A DNA stretch of 56,879 nucleotides from an uncultured SAR86 cluster bacterium (GTDB taxonomy: Bacteria > Pseudomonadota > Gammaproteobacteria > Magnimaribacterales > D2472), in assembly GCA_902547295.1 (NCBI GenBank), contig CACCNJ010000008.1, positions 1 through 56,879 of the forward strand, read 5' to 3'. The stretch's first letter is position 1. Each line of letters starts with the position of its first letter. This document shows, one piece after another, positions 55,821 to 56,879 of this stretch. A program made the position numbers and the translations under genes. The notes beneath the pieces are model-generated. The model was not told the DNA's origin. It made no database searches and worked only from the letters and a program-made list of their open reading frames with translations.

Positions 55821-56879
55821 ATGAGTATTATCCTTTCAAAAAACTTAAAACAAAAGCAAAGTGTAAAACTTACACCATCCTTAAAAAAATCAATAGATTT
55901 GCTTCAACTTTCAAGATTTGAATTAATTAAAAAAATTGATAGAGAGATAATAGAAAATCCATTTTTAGAAAAAAATGATGCTAATAATGACTATGAAGAT
56001 TTTAATCATTCTGATTTCAACTTTGATATAGAGTCCAAGGTAAATTTAAGAGATTCTTTAATTGCTCAATTGAATGATTTCCATTTAAATGAAAAAGAAA
56101 TCAAAATTGCTAAATTAATTATTGGGTGTATTGATGAATCTGGTGAACTTTCTGAAAGTACTGAGCAGATTGAGAAGATATCTAATTTTATTTACTCAGA
56201 AAAAGAGATCGAAGATATCCTTTTAAATATAATTCATAAATTAAGTCCCAGCGGAATTGGTTATAGAAATCATAAAGAATGTATAAATATCCAAATTGAC
56301 AACAAAAAAAATATCTCTAAAACCAAGAGAGCTTTAATTAAAGATATACTTCTTAATGATAAGCTTGATAACCTTACTGAAATAAGAAAGATTGCATATA
56401 AAAATGGTTACACAGATAAAGAATTTAAATCAGCTTTAAATGAGATAAAAAATTGTGATTTGAGTCCAGGCTTAAACTTTGAGAGAACTAATTTTATTGA
56501 AGCAGACTTAAAGGTCTCCTTCGTAGATAAAAATTTCAAGGTTGTATTTAATGATAATAATTTTCCCCTAATTAAATTAGACAATGGCTTAATTAGCGAT
56601 GTAAAAAAAGAATTAAAGAAAAAGAAAAATGAAGAAATATTGCAAAAAATTAATGACGCAAAATGGCTTTTAACATCTGTAAAAAAAAGAAATGATACAG
56701 TAAAAAGTGTTGGTGAATATATTTGCACAAAACAAATTGCATTTTTTGAAGATAATCCGCTAAAGCTGAACACTCTGAGCAATAAAGAAATTGCAGATGA
56801 GATTGGGGTTCATCCCTCAACAGTGTCAAGGATTTTAAGGAACAAGTATATTGATACTCCCAAAGGAGTTATGCCACTC
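55821..56879 (+). CDS. rpoN: RpoN (sigma-54), 3' end beyond the window
   Basis: The frame is open for 353 codons from the ATG that directly follows the lptB stop and runs off the right edge. Region I (SKNLKQKQSVKLTPSLKKSIDLLQLSRFEL) contacts enhancer-binding proteins; the core-binding domain follows (LKLNTLSNKEIADEIG) and the helix-turn-helix VHPSTVSRILRNKYIDTPKG is at the end of the visible part. The -24-recognising RpoN box would lie just past the window. Acidic region II is short compared with E. coli. Confidence 0.96.
   Translation, partial: MSIILSKNLKQKQSVKLTPSLKKSIDLLQLSRFELIKKIDREIIENPFLEKNDANNDYEDFNHSDFNFDIESKVNLRDSLIAQLNDFHLNEKEIKIAKLIIGCIDESGELSESTEQIEKISNFIYSEKEIEDILLNIIHKLSPSGIGYRNHKECINIQIDNKKNISKTKRALIKDILLNDKLDNLTEIRKIAYKNGYTDKEFKSALNEIKNCDLSPGLNFERTNFIEADLKVSFVDKNFKVVFNDNNFPLIKLDNGLISDVKKELKKKKNEEILQKINDAKWLLTSVKKRNDTVKSVGEYICTKQIAFFEDNPLKLNTLSNKEIADEIGVHPSTVSRILRNKYIDTPKGVMPL

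Overview
The window is a dense, strongly AT-rich stretch of a gammaproteobacterial chromosome. The evidence is gene order. tolQRAB-pal-cpoB is followed by tRNA-Lys, rplM-rpsI by petABC-sspA, and kdsD-lptAB by rpoN; rnpB sits between rsmI and mraZ, and an mlaC-ibaG-murA block is present. Genes are compact, mostly touch or overlap, and no stretch over 300 bases lacks a gene. This suggests a streamlined free-living (probably marine, SAR86-like) gammaproteobacterium, but the exact lineage is inference. I see no IS element, prophage or CRISPR array.

Layout. (1) 1-8377, minus strand: fmdB-like, aspS, yebC, a PD-(D/E)XK nuclease where ruvCAB normally sits, ybgC, tolQRAB, pal, cpoB, tRNA-Lys(UUU), and the start of a nucleotide-exchanger-like transporter. 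(2) 8409-13854: proS lacking the editing domain, then an Anbu proteasome-like island of alpha-E protein and circularly permuted ATP-grasp protein, divergent from the Anbu peptidase and a secreted alpha/beta hydrolase. (3) 13851-16523: thiolase, recA with a LexA box, and fdxA. (4) 16518-44339, one 27.8-kb minus-strand run: rsmI, rnpB, mraZ, ftsZ, rsmH, ftsL, ftsI, murE, murF, mraY, murD, ftsW, murG, murC, ddl, ftsQ, ftsA, rpsF, rpsR, rplI, dnaB, alr, pyrG, kdsA, eno, ftsB, ispDF (fused), surE, pcm and a DUF368/PopT-type polyprenyl-phosphate transporter. This joins the division/cell-wall (dcw) cluster to two other conserved clusters, with ftsZ moved to second place. (5) 44357-53676: lpoA-like lipoprotein, sspA, the cytochrome bc1 operon, rpsI-rplM, zapE, a DegS-like protease, murA, ibaG and mlaC. 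(6) 53722-56879, plus strand: kdsD, lptA, lptB and rpoN (cut by the window end).

Most of the window serves envelope growth: peptidoglycan precursors (murA, C-G, alr, ddl, mraY), undecaprenyl supply and recycling (ispDF, popT), septation (fts genes, zapE, lpoA), outer-membrane tethering (Tol-Pal, MlaC) and LPS (kdsA, kdsD, lptAB).

The most notable signals are regulatory and architectural. Upstream of mraZ is a period-10 array of AAAGTGT repeats that matches the MraZ operator known from Mollicutes. Several promoters have a -10 hexamer exactly six bases before the ATG, implying leaderless mRNAs; one 17-bp spacer appears to serve two genes through overlapping -10 elements. All five convergent gene pairs interlock at their stop codons. 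A recA terminator hairpin contains the ribosome-binding site of the next gene. Many proteins are cut to a minimal form (ProRS, MurD, TolA, LpoA, FtsQ, S18).
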